Positions 46,713 to 59,700 of a stretch of 64,000 nucleotides of DNA are shown piece by piece. Source of the DNA: Mycteria americana (lineage: Eukaryota; Chordata; Aves; Ciconiiformes; Ciconiidae); NCBI RefSeq assembly GCF_035582795.1, contig NC_134367.1:50251562-50315561 (forward strand). Reading direction: 5' to 3'. How positions within the stretch are numbered: position 1 is the stretch's first letter; each line of letters begins with the position of its first letter. Made by a program: the position numbers and the translations under genes. The notes under the pieces were generated by a model that was not told the origin of the DNA, ran no database searches, and worked only from the letters and a program-made list of their open reading frames with translations.

Positions 46713-49700
46713 ACATATGCTATCTAAACAATGAATGAACATTTCACTCTGCTTAACAGCACTGTTTTCTAAAATGATAAAATTGATGTGAGGACTTGGA
46801 AGAAAAAAAAATGCAGAAAGCAGGGTAAGGGTACAGAATTAGGGTTTACAAACTTTAATCAGCTTTAATTGAGGATCATAACCTTTGTTTCCAATTACAT
46901 ATGACTCTGTTTATTTGTTCCTGTTTATCAAGGACATGTCTCTGATTCTCAGGAAAGAATTTCTGTGGATGCTTAAATGTGAACCATGACTGGGGAGAAC
47001 CTCTGAAACTTTTCACTTGTCAACATGTAGGAAAAGAACTATGTAACTTTTCTCTTGTTCTCTCTAACATGTGGTATGATCAGCCAAATAATAAATAGGA
47101 AAAAAAGTAATTGCTGGTAAACAAGAAAGGATTAATTCCCTCCACAGCAGGAATTATTGTGTCAAATTCTACAGTTTATCTGAGACTAAGTGATAGTTTG
47201 TGGTGTGACTGAATCTACCAGTAAATTTTATTGCTACATGGTTTTAGTCATAAGTATACTTATTAGAATGTGAAGAAGACAGGTATCACTTGAATAACTG
47301 TCTCCACATCTGCACAGTGCCATGAGTCAAATTAGTCATACACATTTAGTATCAGGAAATATGAAAGCTCCAATAATATTTACAGTTTTGTGTAATTATC
47401 AGCAAATAATATTTGTCATGTAGTTGCCCCAGTAAGGAACTAAGCTGTGCCAATACTGTCATAAGAATGCCAGAAAGAGAGCATAATTGTGGTAAAATAT
47501 CAGAATTTCTTCAGTTTCTTTCCTCGTTCCCTGGGTTACACAGCAGAGAACGCAAAAGCCCAGCTGTATCTTTTCTTGTATCCCAGACAAGGCGATCCAG
47601 CTGTGTGTGGCTTCAGTCTCAAGAATGTATATGCATCTTACCATAATTTCTGTGATTCTCTAATTCAGAGAGAGCTTTGTCTGACCATGTGCAGATGTCT
47701 GCAGTATAGACTTCTACATGTGAACTACTTGCCCAGGCATCCTTATCAGCCAAGGGAGAGGCAGGCTTGCAGTGCACCTCCTCTCATCCTGAAGTAAGTA
47801 GCTAAAAGAGATCAGATGAAGAGTGCTTATCTGAGAGTGAAGGTACTTTATTCAGACTCTCCAGTTTGCTCTTTGGAGGCAAATCTGAAGGCCCTTCTCT
47901 TCTCAGAAGATACAGGGGCCTGACGAGCTTAGGGAAGCTCTCTAAATCATCCAGCTGAGGCAAGTGTATAAACACTAGGATTGCAGGCGATAGCAGAAGT
48001 AGTGACTCATCTGCCTGTTCCCTAACAGACAAATTTTAAGGAGACATGCGTTTTTCAAAACTGGGCTATAGTGAAGAGCTACTGCAGTTCTATGGGAGTC
48101 TCTGGACAAAAAGAAAGGATTGTAATGAACTCCAGAATTCAGAAAGTGAAAGGAAATTATTTCTTATGATTTTGGAAAATAACCCTGCCTCTGGCCTAGC
48201 TGTTTAGTATCTTTTAACATTAGTAATACGTCGTGAGTCTTAAGGATTAAAATGAATAATGGTTAAAACCAACCAAAGATGAGGAGAGATGTTAAGTTAT
48301 GACTTAGCCATCAAATGAGTGCTTATGCAGCATAACATAATATTGTGAAAGGCAGTGTCATAAAATATCTTTTCCTTTGTATTTCTTTTTATGGAAAAAA
48401 CATATGCAGTGGTTTGAACAATTGTGTATGGTTTGCCACAATGATTGTCATATAATTAGACAAGTGGTTTGGTTACTTGCAAAGCATGTCTTCATATGCA
48501 TTCATACATGGCTTTGTAACCTGGCTAAGTGACTAATTGCCTAAGATGTTCATCTCCATATATACCTGATTTGAATATTCACTTAGAATACAATCAAAAT
48601 CCTATCTAGGTCAAGAAAGTATTAGTAATAATAAGGTGGGCTTACCAGGAGCTGATGCCCTTTGTACAATGTCCTGGAATCTAGCTGATTCAAGATTACT
48701 GGCAATCCATGTTTTAAGATAAAAATCTTCCTATTATGCAAATCTCACATAACGGATGGTGGGTCACTTTCTCTTGAACACACTTCATTGCTTTATTTTT
48801 ATCTCTAATCAAGACTGCCACATCTTTGTGAAATTTCTGAAGGAAAAAAAACCAAGACACTGTAAAAACAATAGATGCAAAGAGAATAAACATACAGTTC
48901 TTAAAATATACAAGAAAGCAAATGAAGTCTACATGACAAAAATGGTTCTAAAATGCATAACATCTCTATCAAAGTTGAACTACTAGAAGAATGGTTAGCC
49001 TGCCACAGCAAAGGGGAGAAAAAGTATACATCAACCTGTCTATAATTCATATTACCCTTAGCTATTTCAATCAAAAGGCAGCTTTCTGTGACAGCACAGC
49101 AGGCAGATTGTCACTTTCTTACCCTTCTGTCAGGCAGATTTGCTTAGCTTTGTAATTTTTGCATATATGTGTAGGTTTCTGCTTGATCCACTACTATAAA
49201 AGCTCAGCTACTATGTCTCTTCTGCATCTCTACCATTCTGAGTGAGTTTTTATTGCTAACCTTAAAAAGATTATGAGTATACTCCTGGAAAGATGTATTA
49301 ATAGAACAGATACTGAAATACATCAGCCTGAGAGTAAACACATCTGTATGAACAAGCCCAAGAGAGGATGTTTCTAGAGTGCCCCACCTCCACAACCGCT
49401 GCCATAATGGAAAGTCCGAACTGCAGTTTTTTGGTTCTTTTATGTCACTGCTGCTGTTTCTGTTACAATCCTCCCACAGATAAAAAATGATTTGGAGGTA
49501 CAGGAGTTGTTGTTGAACTCCTTTGCTCTTTAGTACTTTTTATTGCGTTGAGATATTGGTAAGTCAGTTGTAGAAGCTGAAAATGTTCTTGAAACTATTG
49601 AGTCATAGGTGAAAATGCTTGCAGAAATGTTTTGAGGGCCTAATTTATACATTATTATTTTGTGTTAAAGCAGAAGGTGCTTATAGATGATTTGTCTTCT

Positions 49701-50822
49701 TTCTTGGGAGTTGTGGGTGGTGCTCTGGAAGATAATGTTGACAAAGAAAATAATGGTAACTCAATTTTTTCAAAAGAGGGGTTGGATTGAGTTTTGGCTT
49801 GAGGTTAGGCTATGTTCTTAGTCTAGCAGAGCTACTTCAAACATTGCTAATTAGAGAAGTATTAACATAAGAACAACATTTCAAATTCATTGATGACATC
49901 TTGCTAACAGATTTGAATACATGGGCCATAATCCCACTGAAAGCCAAGAGCTGTCTTTTCCAGAGAGGGGAAGGCCCACATGTCCAGATCTGTTTTCATG
50001 GTTGGAGGGAGGTGGGGAGATGGGATGCGTGGGATCAGTTCTTAATGGTCACTTTTCTTCCCGGGAGTCGTCAGCAATAAGGAACTACACAGAACACGTT
50101 TGGATCTAGCATCAGACTGGTTTTAGTTTGTGACTCATTTTTTGGTCAGAATTAGAGATTAATATAAAATCTCAACAGTTTTCCTATGGCATATGATACC
50201 GATATCACCTGATAAGTATTGTCCCAGCAAGCGTGGCCATGCTGACCAACAGAGAAAACAGGCCCCCATAACTCCTCTTGCATTTAGAAAGTTTTAGGCA
50301 TACCTCTCCCGTTTTTGACCAAGAGTCAATTTTACTGTGTGCTACATTATTCTCATATGAATACACATCAAAAAGCATTTCTTAAGTCAGTGCCCTTGAC
50401 ATTAATTTGCCCAGGCCAGTAAGAGGGTTTCAGGATCAGTAGGGTCCTTTCGCTTCCTTAGTTCAGATGTATAACATTCCTAGTGCCTGCACAGCAAATG
50501 TCACATTGGCAAGACTGAAAGAACATGATGTATCAAGATGGTTTATTACCAACTCATACGGTCCCAGCCCTCCAGCAATCCAGTACCTAATAAAATTATT
50601 AATACCTAATAAAGAGGCTTATTGCAGCTCTGAAGCTAGTGATTGCTTTTTAATTACATATTTCTTTTGATTTAATAAGGTAGTAAATATTTTCTTCATC
50701 TCTCTTTAAAGAAAAAAATGCATTTTATGCATTGGTACCCTTTATATAGGTTATTTATATACCATGCATAATCATCACCATATTTACCCTGGGTCACATC
50801 AGCCTTTTAGCCACCTAACATT
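46713..50822. other. AT-rich unique spacer DNA
   Basis: No supported gene, RNA gene or named repeat. Frames such as 47413-47646 and 47489-47797 overlap each other on one strand and carry no domain. Confidence 0.5.
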
Positions 50823-50941
50823 GGAGCCTGTCAGTTAATAGCTAAACAGCAATAACAGCTATACATTCGATGTAGCACACTCCAATCTAACCTGTTGTTA
50901 TCTCGAACACTTCAAGACCCACGTTGGATGCCAAATAGGAC
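50823..50941 (-). mobile_element. Extra 5' internal fragment beyond copy B
   Basis: This 119-bp piece abuts the left LTR of copy B and matches the first 120 bases after the 5' LTR in A and B (same order of primer site, GAGATAACAACA, TAGCTGTTATTGCTGTTTAGC on the minus strand). It is clearly more diverged than the A/B pair. Its primer site (50916-50933) reads TGGCATCCAACGTGGGTC on the minus strand. It means the left LTR is followed by the start of a further provirus, which is broken off near 50823. Confidence 0.82.
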
Positions 50942-51535
50942 TGTCGTGGTTTCACCCCACCCAGCAACTAAGCACAACACAGCCGCTTGCTCACTCCCCT
51001 GTGGTGGGATGGGAAGATAATCCAAAGGGTAAAAGTAAGAAAACTCATGGGTTGAGATAAAGATAGCTTAATAGGTAAAGCAAAAGCCGCACACCCAAGC
51101 GAAGCAAAACAGGGAATCCATTCACTCCTTCCCATGGGCAGGCAGGTGTTCAGCCATCCCCAGGAAAGCAGGGCTCCATCACATGTAACGGTGACTTGGG
51201 AAGACAAAACGCCATCACTCCGAACATCCCCTCTTCCTTCTTCTTCCCCCAGATTTATATGCTGAGTGTGACGCCATATGGTATGGAATAGCCCTTTGGT
51301 CAGTTGGGGTCAGCTGTCCCAGCTGTGTCCCCTCCCAGCTCCTTGTGCACCCCCAGCCTACTCACTGGTGGGGTGGGGTGAGAAGCAGCAAAGGCCTTGA
51401 CCCTGTGTCAGCACTGCTCAGCAATAACCAAAACATCCCTGTGTTATCAACACTGTTTCCAGCACAAATCCAAAACATAGCCCCAGACTAGCTACTGTGA
51501 AGAAAATGAACTCTATCCCAGCCAAAATCAGCACA
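50942..51535 (-). repeat. 3' LTR of copy B
   Basis: This 594-bp LTR runs from TGTCGTGG (left) to CAGCACA (right) on the + strand. In its U3 part it shares with the 3' LTR of A the CTAGCTACTG insertion, CAGATTTATATG around the TATA box, and CACTCCGAAC. In its U5 part it agrees with the other LTR of B rather than with A. Confidence 0.88.
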
Positions 51536-53156
51536 TTCTCCACCCCTCATTCCATACCATTTACGTCATGCTTAGGTCTCACACTATCCAATACAACCTC
51601 ATTACCCACCATCCCCCCCTTCCCATCCTTTGATCTAATACACAGATATCATTCCCTTAGTCTATGGACCAGCCCTGTGAAATGGAGATTAAATGCCCAT
51701 AAAATGTCCACAAATGTCCACAAAATGTCCACTGAGTTCATTTGTCCATGACTTTGGGCTCCACCTGTTACTGTGCTCACTCAGGACAGGAGAGGTGGTG
51801 TGTTGCGTGGAGTTACTGGCCACCAAAGCCACCTCAGGTTGGGTTGCTGCTGCACTTGCACTGCTTCTAGTAAGGCTTGTCCTCCGTTGGTTCAGGTGGT
51901 TCCTGCTATAGTAATTCCTATAACATGCAACTCAAACCATGAGTTACAACAATTTAAAGGTATATCCATTACCGTCTCCACCCCTGGGCCCTTTGGGCCA
52001 GGTTATAGGGTTCAAGAGTGCAATGAACTCCTCCTCCTGCTCCTAGCCTGGCTAGCAACAAGGGGTTCCTGCTATAGTAATTCCCATAACATGCAACTCA
52101 AATCCCGGGTTACAACCATTTAAAGGTATTTCCATTACAATGTCCACCCCTGGCCCCTTTGGACCAGACCGTTGGGTCTAACATTGCAATGAACTCCTCC
52201 CCTTGGCCCTGCTCCGGCTTGGACTTATCCACAGACTGCAGTCCCTTAGGGGTCTACCTGCTCCAAGTGGAGCCTTATCTATGAGCCAGAGTCTCTCCAG
52301 GGGTATACCTGCTGCGGCATAGACTTATCCACAGCCACAGTCGCTTTGAGGTGCACCTGTTCCAGTGTGGCCTTCTCCATGCGCCACAATGCCTTCAGAG
52401 ATATACCTGCTCCAGCGTGGCCTTACCCACAGCCACAGTCCCTTCAGAAGTAACCCTGCTCCAACATGGCCTTACCCATGGATGCAGTCTCTCCAGGAGC
52501 GTACCTGCTCTGTCGTGGCCTTATGCATGGCCACATGCTTTGGGGTGCTCCAGCATGACCTCATGCACAGCCACTGATGCTTCAAGGTGTACCTGCTGCA
52601 GCATGGACTTATCCACAGCCACAGATGCTTCGAGGCATACCTTCTCCAGCGTGGACTTATCCTTGGGCCACAATCCCTTCAGAGGTACACCTGCTGCGGC
52701 ACACACGTGACCACGGCCACAGAGGCTCCGAGATGTACCTGCTCTGGCATCAGCTTATCCACGGCCACAGACGCTTTGGGGTGTCCTGCTCCTGTGTGGA
52801 CTCATCCACAGGTCACAGTCCCTTGGACTCGAGTTCACACTGGAGTTCCAGCCTGTCCAGTACAGCAGCACAGAAAGAGCAGCGATGCCCTGGCCATCTG
52901 CCAGCCCAGGCGCATGGCCATTGCTGTTATCAAAATGTTCCCAGGCACAGCAGAGTAAGGTGATAAGCAGCACAGCAGCACGGCAAGCAGTGAAAGCAAA
53001 AAGCAGCCACTAACGAGCACTAGACTCATATACAGGAAGGCAACCAAGCCCCATGGCAAGCACAGGAGCCTGCCAATTAATAGCTAAACAGCAATAACAG
53101 CTATAAATTGGATCTAGCATGTTCCAGTCAAACTGTTGTTATCTCAAACCCTTCGA

Positions 53157-53174
53157 GCCACACGCTGGGTGCCA
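53157..53174 (-). promoter_or_regulatory. Primer-binding site of copy B
   Basis: Same 18 bases as in copy A (TGGCACCCAGCGTGTGGC on the minus strand), at the same distance from the LTR. Confidence 0.7.
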
Positions 53175-53182
53175 AAAAGGAC

Positions 53183-53767
53183 TGTCGTGGTTTCACCCCG
53201 GCCAGCAACTAAGCACCACACAGCCGCTTGCTCACTCCCCCACGGTGGGATGGGAAGATAATCCAAAGGGTAAAAGTAAGAAAACTCATGGGTTGAGATA
53301 AAGATAGCTTAATAGGTAAAGCAAAAGCCGCACACCCAAGCGAAGCAAGACAAGGAATCCATTCACTCCTTCCCATTGGCAGGCAGGTGTTCAGCCATCC
53401 CCAGGAAAGCAGGGCTCCATCACATGTAATGGTGACTTGGGAAGACAAAACGCCATCACTCTGAACGTCCCCCCCTTCCTTCTTCTTCCCCAGCTTTATA
53501 TGCTGAGCATGACGCCATATGGTATGGGATATCCCTTTGGTCACTTGGGGTCAGCTGTCCCAGCTGTGTCCCCTCCCAACTCCTTGTGCACCCCCAGCCT
53601 ACTCGCTGGTGGGGTGGGGTGAGAAGCAGCAAAGGCCTTGACCCTGTGTCAGCACTGCTCAGCAGTAATGAAAACATCCCTGTGTTATCAACAGTTTCCA
53701 GCACAAATCCAAAACATAGCCCCAGACTATGAAGAAAATTAACACTACCCCAGCCAAAACCAGCACA
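53183..53767 (-). repeat. 5' LTR of copy B
   Basis: This 585-bp LTR lacks the TAGCTAG-type insertion, like the 5' LTR of A, and shares with it CAGCTTTATATG around the TATA box, the long C run before CTTCCTTC, and CACTCTGAAC. Its U5 (CCACGGTGGGATGGGAAG) is close to the U5 of the other B LTR and unlike the U5 of A. Confidence 0.88.
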
Positions 53768-56700
53768 TCACATTAATTGGTTTAATGCCAGGATGAGGTC
53801 AAATGAAAAGCGTTGTTTTGTGAACATGAACATGAACCTCTACTAGAATTCCATCTCATTTAGGCTCTTTGTATCTAGAGGTATTTCAGTTTAGCCTGTA
53901 GGCACTCCTCAGAGCAAAGTGTATGGAGGGTTTCATTTTTTAATCAAGGTCATTGCTAGGATTCCCTCTACAGCATCGGCCCCCAGAAAGTTGCATTGGT
54001 ACTTTCATTGCCAGTTGGCACTGAGGAGACAGTCAAGAGCAGCACAGGGACAGGGACCAACAGGTGGGGTAGGAGAAGAGTGTGGGAACTTCCTGTGCTG
54101 GGCAGAATGCTGAAGAAAATACTTGTGTAACTACACCCTGAAAATAGTCAAGAATGCTTGGTTAGCCTTGACTTGAGACCAGCTGAGATTTGCTTTTAGC
54201 TGACATAACCTGAGAACCTACTGTGGCCCATTCTGTCTTGGTTAAATCAGCAGCTTTGAATCCAACCTTCCCTGTTACAAACCTCCTTAAAAGAAAGAAA
54301 TCTTTTAAGCAACAAAATGTGCACTATGTTACTGCAAAGGAAGAGCTGTAATTGCAGCCTGTCCCTAGGGGTTATTTGAAAAGCCTAGCATGCAGTAAGT
54401 AGACAGTCTGCTGTGCTATATAGGCTGTAAACATCGCCCTTATATTATCCTCTTCACATTTTCTTAGGAGAGCAAAAGTTGCATGGCAGAACTGTTTATT
54501 TAATTGTGGCACGCACAAGACATGGACATGCACCAGGGCATAAAATACATTAGCAACAGCCCAAAACACATAGCTGGAACAACATCTAACAGTTTCTACT
54601 AGTATATAGTCTCTTTTCTTATACGCTGCTTTGATACTCTACTCAATGAGTCACATTAGTGCTTGTATTTGCTGAGGTGTAACACTTTAGAAGGAAAAAA
54701 TTTTATGTGTCTAAGGCCACCTTGAAACTGAGGGCTGCAAGCTCAACAGCACATCCTGTCTGCAAATGTCATTCCCAGCTCAAAGTCCCAGGCCACTGGT
54801 GCTGCCTTCCCATTGCTCCAGGAGACAAGTAGCTGTCAGCTTTACACAGAGCTTATTTTTCCTCTAGGCCTGCACAGCTGAAATGTTTAGCAGCGGAGAA
54901 AGTGAAGTGTCTTTCTCCCCACTTTTCCTTCACCAAGCTGTGTGGCTGGAGAACGGGGACAGTAATGGAGCACGGCAAAGTGATGGAGTGCACTGTGCCC
55001 AGTTACTCCTTGCTGCAGGAACCCAAACAGAAGCTCTCAGTCTTTATTTGAAAGAAAAGAAAGAAAAGAAAACCCTTCCCGTTGAAACTTCCTGTCAGTA
55101 AACTTACGGGGTTTAATCCTAAGGTAATATGGGGAAAAGAATATATCTACAGAGGAAGACAAACAATAATGAAGCCACATATCACATTTTTTGTGATTCT
55201 TTTTTTAAATGCAAAACTATTCTCTGGTGACCCATGTTCAAAGGAAAGAACATACCTCTGGTCCGAAGGGCAGTCCTTGGATGTGTCACAGAGCAGTATA
55301 ACTCTCTGGACTATGGTGACATAATACAAGCCACAGAATTTGCTCCATCCCATAGTAAGTCTGTTTTACCTCTGCTCTTTGATCCAGATACAGCATATGA
55401 AGGGGGAACACCCTAATGGTTTGGGCACGGCTGTGGCCATCAGCAGTGCTTGGTCTTCTCCAGGGTCAGCTGCAGACCTGCTGCCTACGTTGAGCTGTAC
55501 AGCTGCGACCTCCACCTTTCGCTGCTAACTACCTAATGGTACAAAACCCTCTCTCAGCGTCAGCTTTGAAGCTACATTACTAAGGGGATGTAAACAATTT
55601 TAAAAATCCCTCTGTTAAAATTCCTAATTAGTGCCAATGTATTATAAGAAGAGGCTTTCTCCAGGCCACTCTTTTACTGTCGCTTGGTCTATTAGGGTAA
55701 ATGAAAAGACAATGGCTGTGATTTTCCACTCCATCCCTCTAGTTTCACATTAATGTAATAGAGCAATTAACACTTGAGGCTTCAGCCTCTACAGCTGCTA
55801 AACTGGAGTGAGCAGTTGCGGCTGGGCCACAGGGAAGTCTGAGCTGAGCCAACCTCAGTGAGCGAAGGAGGCAGAGCTGTGAGCCAACCACCCGGCCGCA
55901 CGGCCTGTGCGTGAAGTCTTTTTGATGTACACCTAGATGCAAACAAGAGGCTGAGCCCTCAGTAATAAATAGCAACACTACATAATAATAGCTGGGAATT
56001 ACTAAGTGCTTTACACTTATATAATGCCAGTCATGCGAGGCTCTCCATTTTGCAAACACTAACCTCTGCTATTAAGTGTGCATACCGTGAGCTTATTAAT
56101 TAGTTTATTTTTCCTGGGTTATTTTTAACCTGGAGCAGTTCCTTGATCCAGCTCACAACATAGCCCCACACGTAGTTACGTGAGCGTTAGATGTTGATGG
56201 TGTTGATAGCAGAGGAAGGGGAAGGGAGGTCTTTGCACCGCTGTAGTCCCTGAAGCCTTCATGTTGTTAAACCATAGGTTTAGGCAAAATTATATTTAAT
56301 TCCTAACTCCAGCAATGCAGTTGTGATTAAGATTTTACTGCCTTTCATTACAGTCTCATTCCCCAGAGTTGTAAGAACAATTAAAAGGCTTTTTTCCATG
56401 CCCTTGACATGACCCTTTCAAAAGTAGGTTAGGGCTCACCTTTCGCCTTCTCCTGCCTCACTGCTATTAAAGACAGGATTGAATTTTACAGCCACTAGAT
56501 CTACTTAGAGTTACATTGTGATTCATAAATTCCCTGAGGCAGAGACTGGAGCCAAATCTGTTGCTGGTATAAACTGGCACAGCTCCACTGATTTTGACAC
56601 GAATTTGCACCACCTCACCTGTGTATGTTTTTCAAGGCACCATGTTGCCATTCAAGCAATAATAAAATGAATGGGTCATTATCATGAACGCTGTACTTGT

Positions 56701-59700
56701 GTTGGCTACAACAAAGGTACATGAGGCATGAATTTGACTCAGTATTTCTTTGGCTGATGGGGAAATCATGGTCCTACAGATAAACAATATGTTTTCTGTT
56801 TGTTCTTTTATCAATATCTGGATAGAACATATGGAGGAGTTTTTGAAAGCTTTCTTCTGAGCAAGGTTGTTTTCCACTTCTGAACTGCCAATTTACCATG
56901 AGAAATCCATTCACTGGAACGACAGAATGGGCAAGATGTACAGCAGAAATAGTATGGTCTGTTGCAATAAATTACATGTTTCTTTTTCATGTGCAGCAGT
57001 AGAGGCGGCACTGATGCAATTAGCTACAGCTGGTTATAGAAAGAAAACATGCATCTGTAGATGGCTCAGACTGGAGGGAACTGAGATGTGTTTTCTGGGA
57101 TTTATCACTGTAGAGAGAGCAGGGGGAAAAAAGAACTCCAATTTTCATTCCTGGCTACGACAAACTTTAATAACCTTTATTTCCCCTTGTTAAACGAACT
57201 TAACCTAATAAACACATTTAGTCCATTACATAGCAATTAGCAAATGCATCTAGGTCATCACAGATGCTCCAAAGGAAGGATTTGAAAGGTCCATTTTCTG
57301 GGATAAAGGATTTGAAATAATTATTTGCTGAACTAAAGAACTGAAGTGTGCCGTATGCTGTATGTCCTTTTACCTCTAGGCTTCAAATATCCCATTTAAT
57401 TCTGTTGTAACAAAGGCTTGGGACTAGTTTGCTAGCAAAGCTTTTGCTGATGGCTGTTCAGAGTTTGCCTGTTCCCAGGTATCACAGTTTAGGGTTTCCA
57501 GAAACATGGCTGCAGAAGATGTGGCTGATATACATGATTTTCACCACCAGCCTCATGGCGTAGCAGTGCCTTTCTTCCTGAAGGTCCTGGTCACAGACTT
57601 ATTTTGTCTCTGCCTGTTTCAGCTGCCTCTTTTAATCTCAGTGCATTCAACATTTTCCACCACATTCTTCCAACAAAATACGTGATTATCTTTAAATTTG
57701 TTCTTTGGGAAAATATTTTTTTTCCAGAGACAACGCGTCTCCCCAAATAAAACTGCACCTAAGCATTTTTATTCACTCAGTAAATTTGATCAGAAAAAAA
57801 TTGTAAAAGACAACTGCTCTTTCCTATGTCTGACTTGGATGCCTCCTTTCACTTTTCTATTTCCTTTTTCCCATTTTTTGTTTCTTTTCTTCTGTGGAGA
57901 ACAAAATGAGACAAAACTTTTCCTCTGAAACTTTCTGTGTCAAGGGTTCTCCTCAGTCTCATGTTTCGTTTCCTTCTCTTGTTTCCCTGGCCCTCATCCT
58001 GTATGTAATACTCTTATCTGCTGAGGTCAGGTCTGACAGACAGGGCTGAGAGAGAGCTGGCAGACCAATTCTTCCTACTGTTGCTTGCAAGTGACTGTGA
58101 GCAAGACTTGGTTGCAAGATCTCAAGATCTAAGTAGTCCTGCTACTACACCCTGGTTTCTTATTATCTGGCAGTTCTACAGCTCATCTACATCTGTGGAA
58201 ACATCTCCAACAGGTTCTTTGCCTTCTGTGCTTTGTATTGTACTTGAATTAGTGGCTAGGATTTTTTCCAGTTCTTTATGCATGGGACACTAAAGTCTGG
58301 GAAGTATAAGAGAATGATAACCGTGAACATGAATATTTCCCAATGAGGCATCATGTTTTCATCCTCCAATCCTACCAGAACCCTTCTGTAGCGTGTTTGA
58401 GTGGTAGAACGCATTTCATGGCTTCAGCATCATAAAAGCAGCTAGTTAGCTATTATTGCTATTGCTTTGGGTCAAAATAACATGGCAATGGCTAATTTGT
58501 CCTTTCTTAGAGTGGACTCAGAACTTGGGTTGAGAACATCACAGTGTAGGAAAGAAGAGGTGACCTTGAACATTGACATTCAAGCCCAAAATTCAAAAGG
58601 GACTTCTGGGCTTTTGTCCCATGCTTAATCTATGTCTAAGATGACAGTCCAGCAGAAAATCACAAAGGTGATTACACCAAAGCAGCACAATCACTGACTT
58701 GCCACTTATTTTCAAAGCTGTGTTTAAAAGTAAAATGCCAGTTCTTAGACTTCCTCCCTTGTTACACAGCCTGCTTTAATGTTCCATCAAAACAAAGAAA
58801 ACAACTGTTCCCACATTAGGCATACATTAGCTATGGGGAAAAAAAAGAAAAACAAATCATTATTACATGCTTTGGAAAAGGAAAGGAGCCAGGGTGTGTG
58901 CCTAGACGACAAATTTCTATAATCTCCACACCTATAATTTACTTCAGAAATGTGTGGTTACCTTGAAGAAGAGAGGGATCTTCCCAGCTTGCCAGTATAA
59001 TGAATGATTCAGGTGTGAATGGAAACACATGAAGGGAAAAGTAAAGATCTAAGGAAGACGGAGTTTCAAAACTGCAAGGCTAAACAGTGTCTCCTCAGAC
59101 CTCACCCACTCAAATTCCTGCCCCACAACTCAGAAAAAGGAGACAAGCTGTCTTGATACTGGCACCCTACTGCAGTCAAATAAGAAAAAAGCAAATATTG
59201 AAACCCGCAGAATAGATGGCAAAGGGGGCATTTCAAGCACTCTCAGATCATCCTGTGAGTTGAAAACAGATCTTGACAAGCTTAAAGTTATTGAAAATGG
59301 ATCCAAGCAAGAGCTGAGGCTGCTGCCAATATCTCTCTCTCTTTAATTACAATCAATTTCTGCCATGTGCTCACCAGAAGGAAAAAAAAAAAGAGGCATT
59401 TATATTGGAGATGGGAAGTACAACCTGTACTCATACATTTCATTCATGATGCTGAATGCAGAAGATGTTCAGAACACAGAGGGACAGTGGCTACCTAATT
59501 TGCTCATGAATGAATAAGTTATGCCAACTGCTCCCACAAGGGATACTGGCAAGGACTGTTTTCCTCATTACTCGCTTCGGAAACAATCTTTACAAATCCC
59601 ACCAGTAATGGAAGACTAAAAATGAGTCCAAATAGATCACTTAAAGTGAAGAAAAAACACTTTCTGCATCAGAAATCAGCAGTGCATGCTGATGTATTTG

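Larger units (their letters stand above)
50942..53767 (-). mobile_element. Non-autonomous LTR retrotransposon/ERV, copy B
   Basis: Reverse-oriented counterpart of copy A: 5' LTR 53183-53767, internal region 51536-53182 (1647 bp against 1648 in A), 3' LTR 50942-51535. The internal regions look almost identical: predicted peptides of 116, 119, 123 and 128 residues from the repeat frames are letter-for-letter the same in A and B. The minisatellite maps to about 52203-52827 and the 166-bp duplication to about 51893-52199. The right flank (TCACA after 53767) is not repeated at the left LTR edge (AGGAC), so there is no simple target duplication, unlike A. It carries no coding capacity for viral proteins. 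Confidence 0.88.

Noticed and set aside
50794..50798. TCACA as the left half of a target duplication for copy B plus its extra fragment (right half 53768-53772)
   Set aside because: About 25 bases separate it from recognisable element sequence and the element does not end in an LTR there; a 5-base match this near is expected by chance.
55985..56060. Possible second MIR copy (AATAATAGC...AAGTGCTTTACA)
   Set aside because: Only one short block resembles MIR; not enough ordered matches to call.
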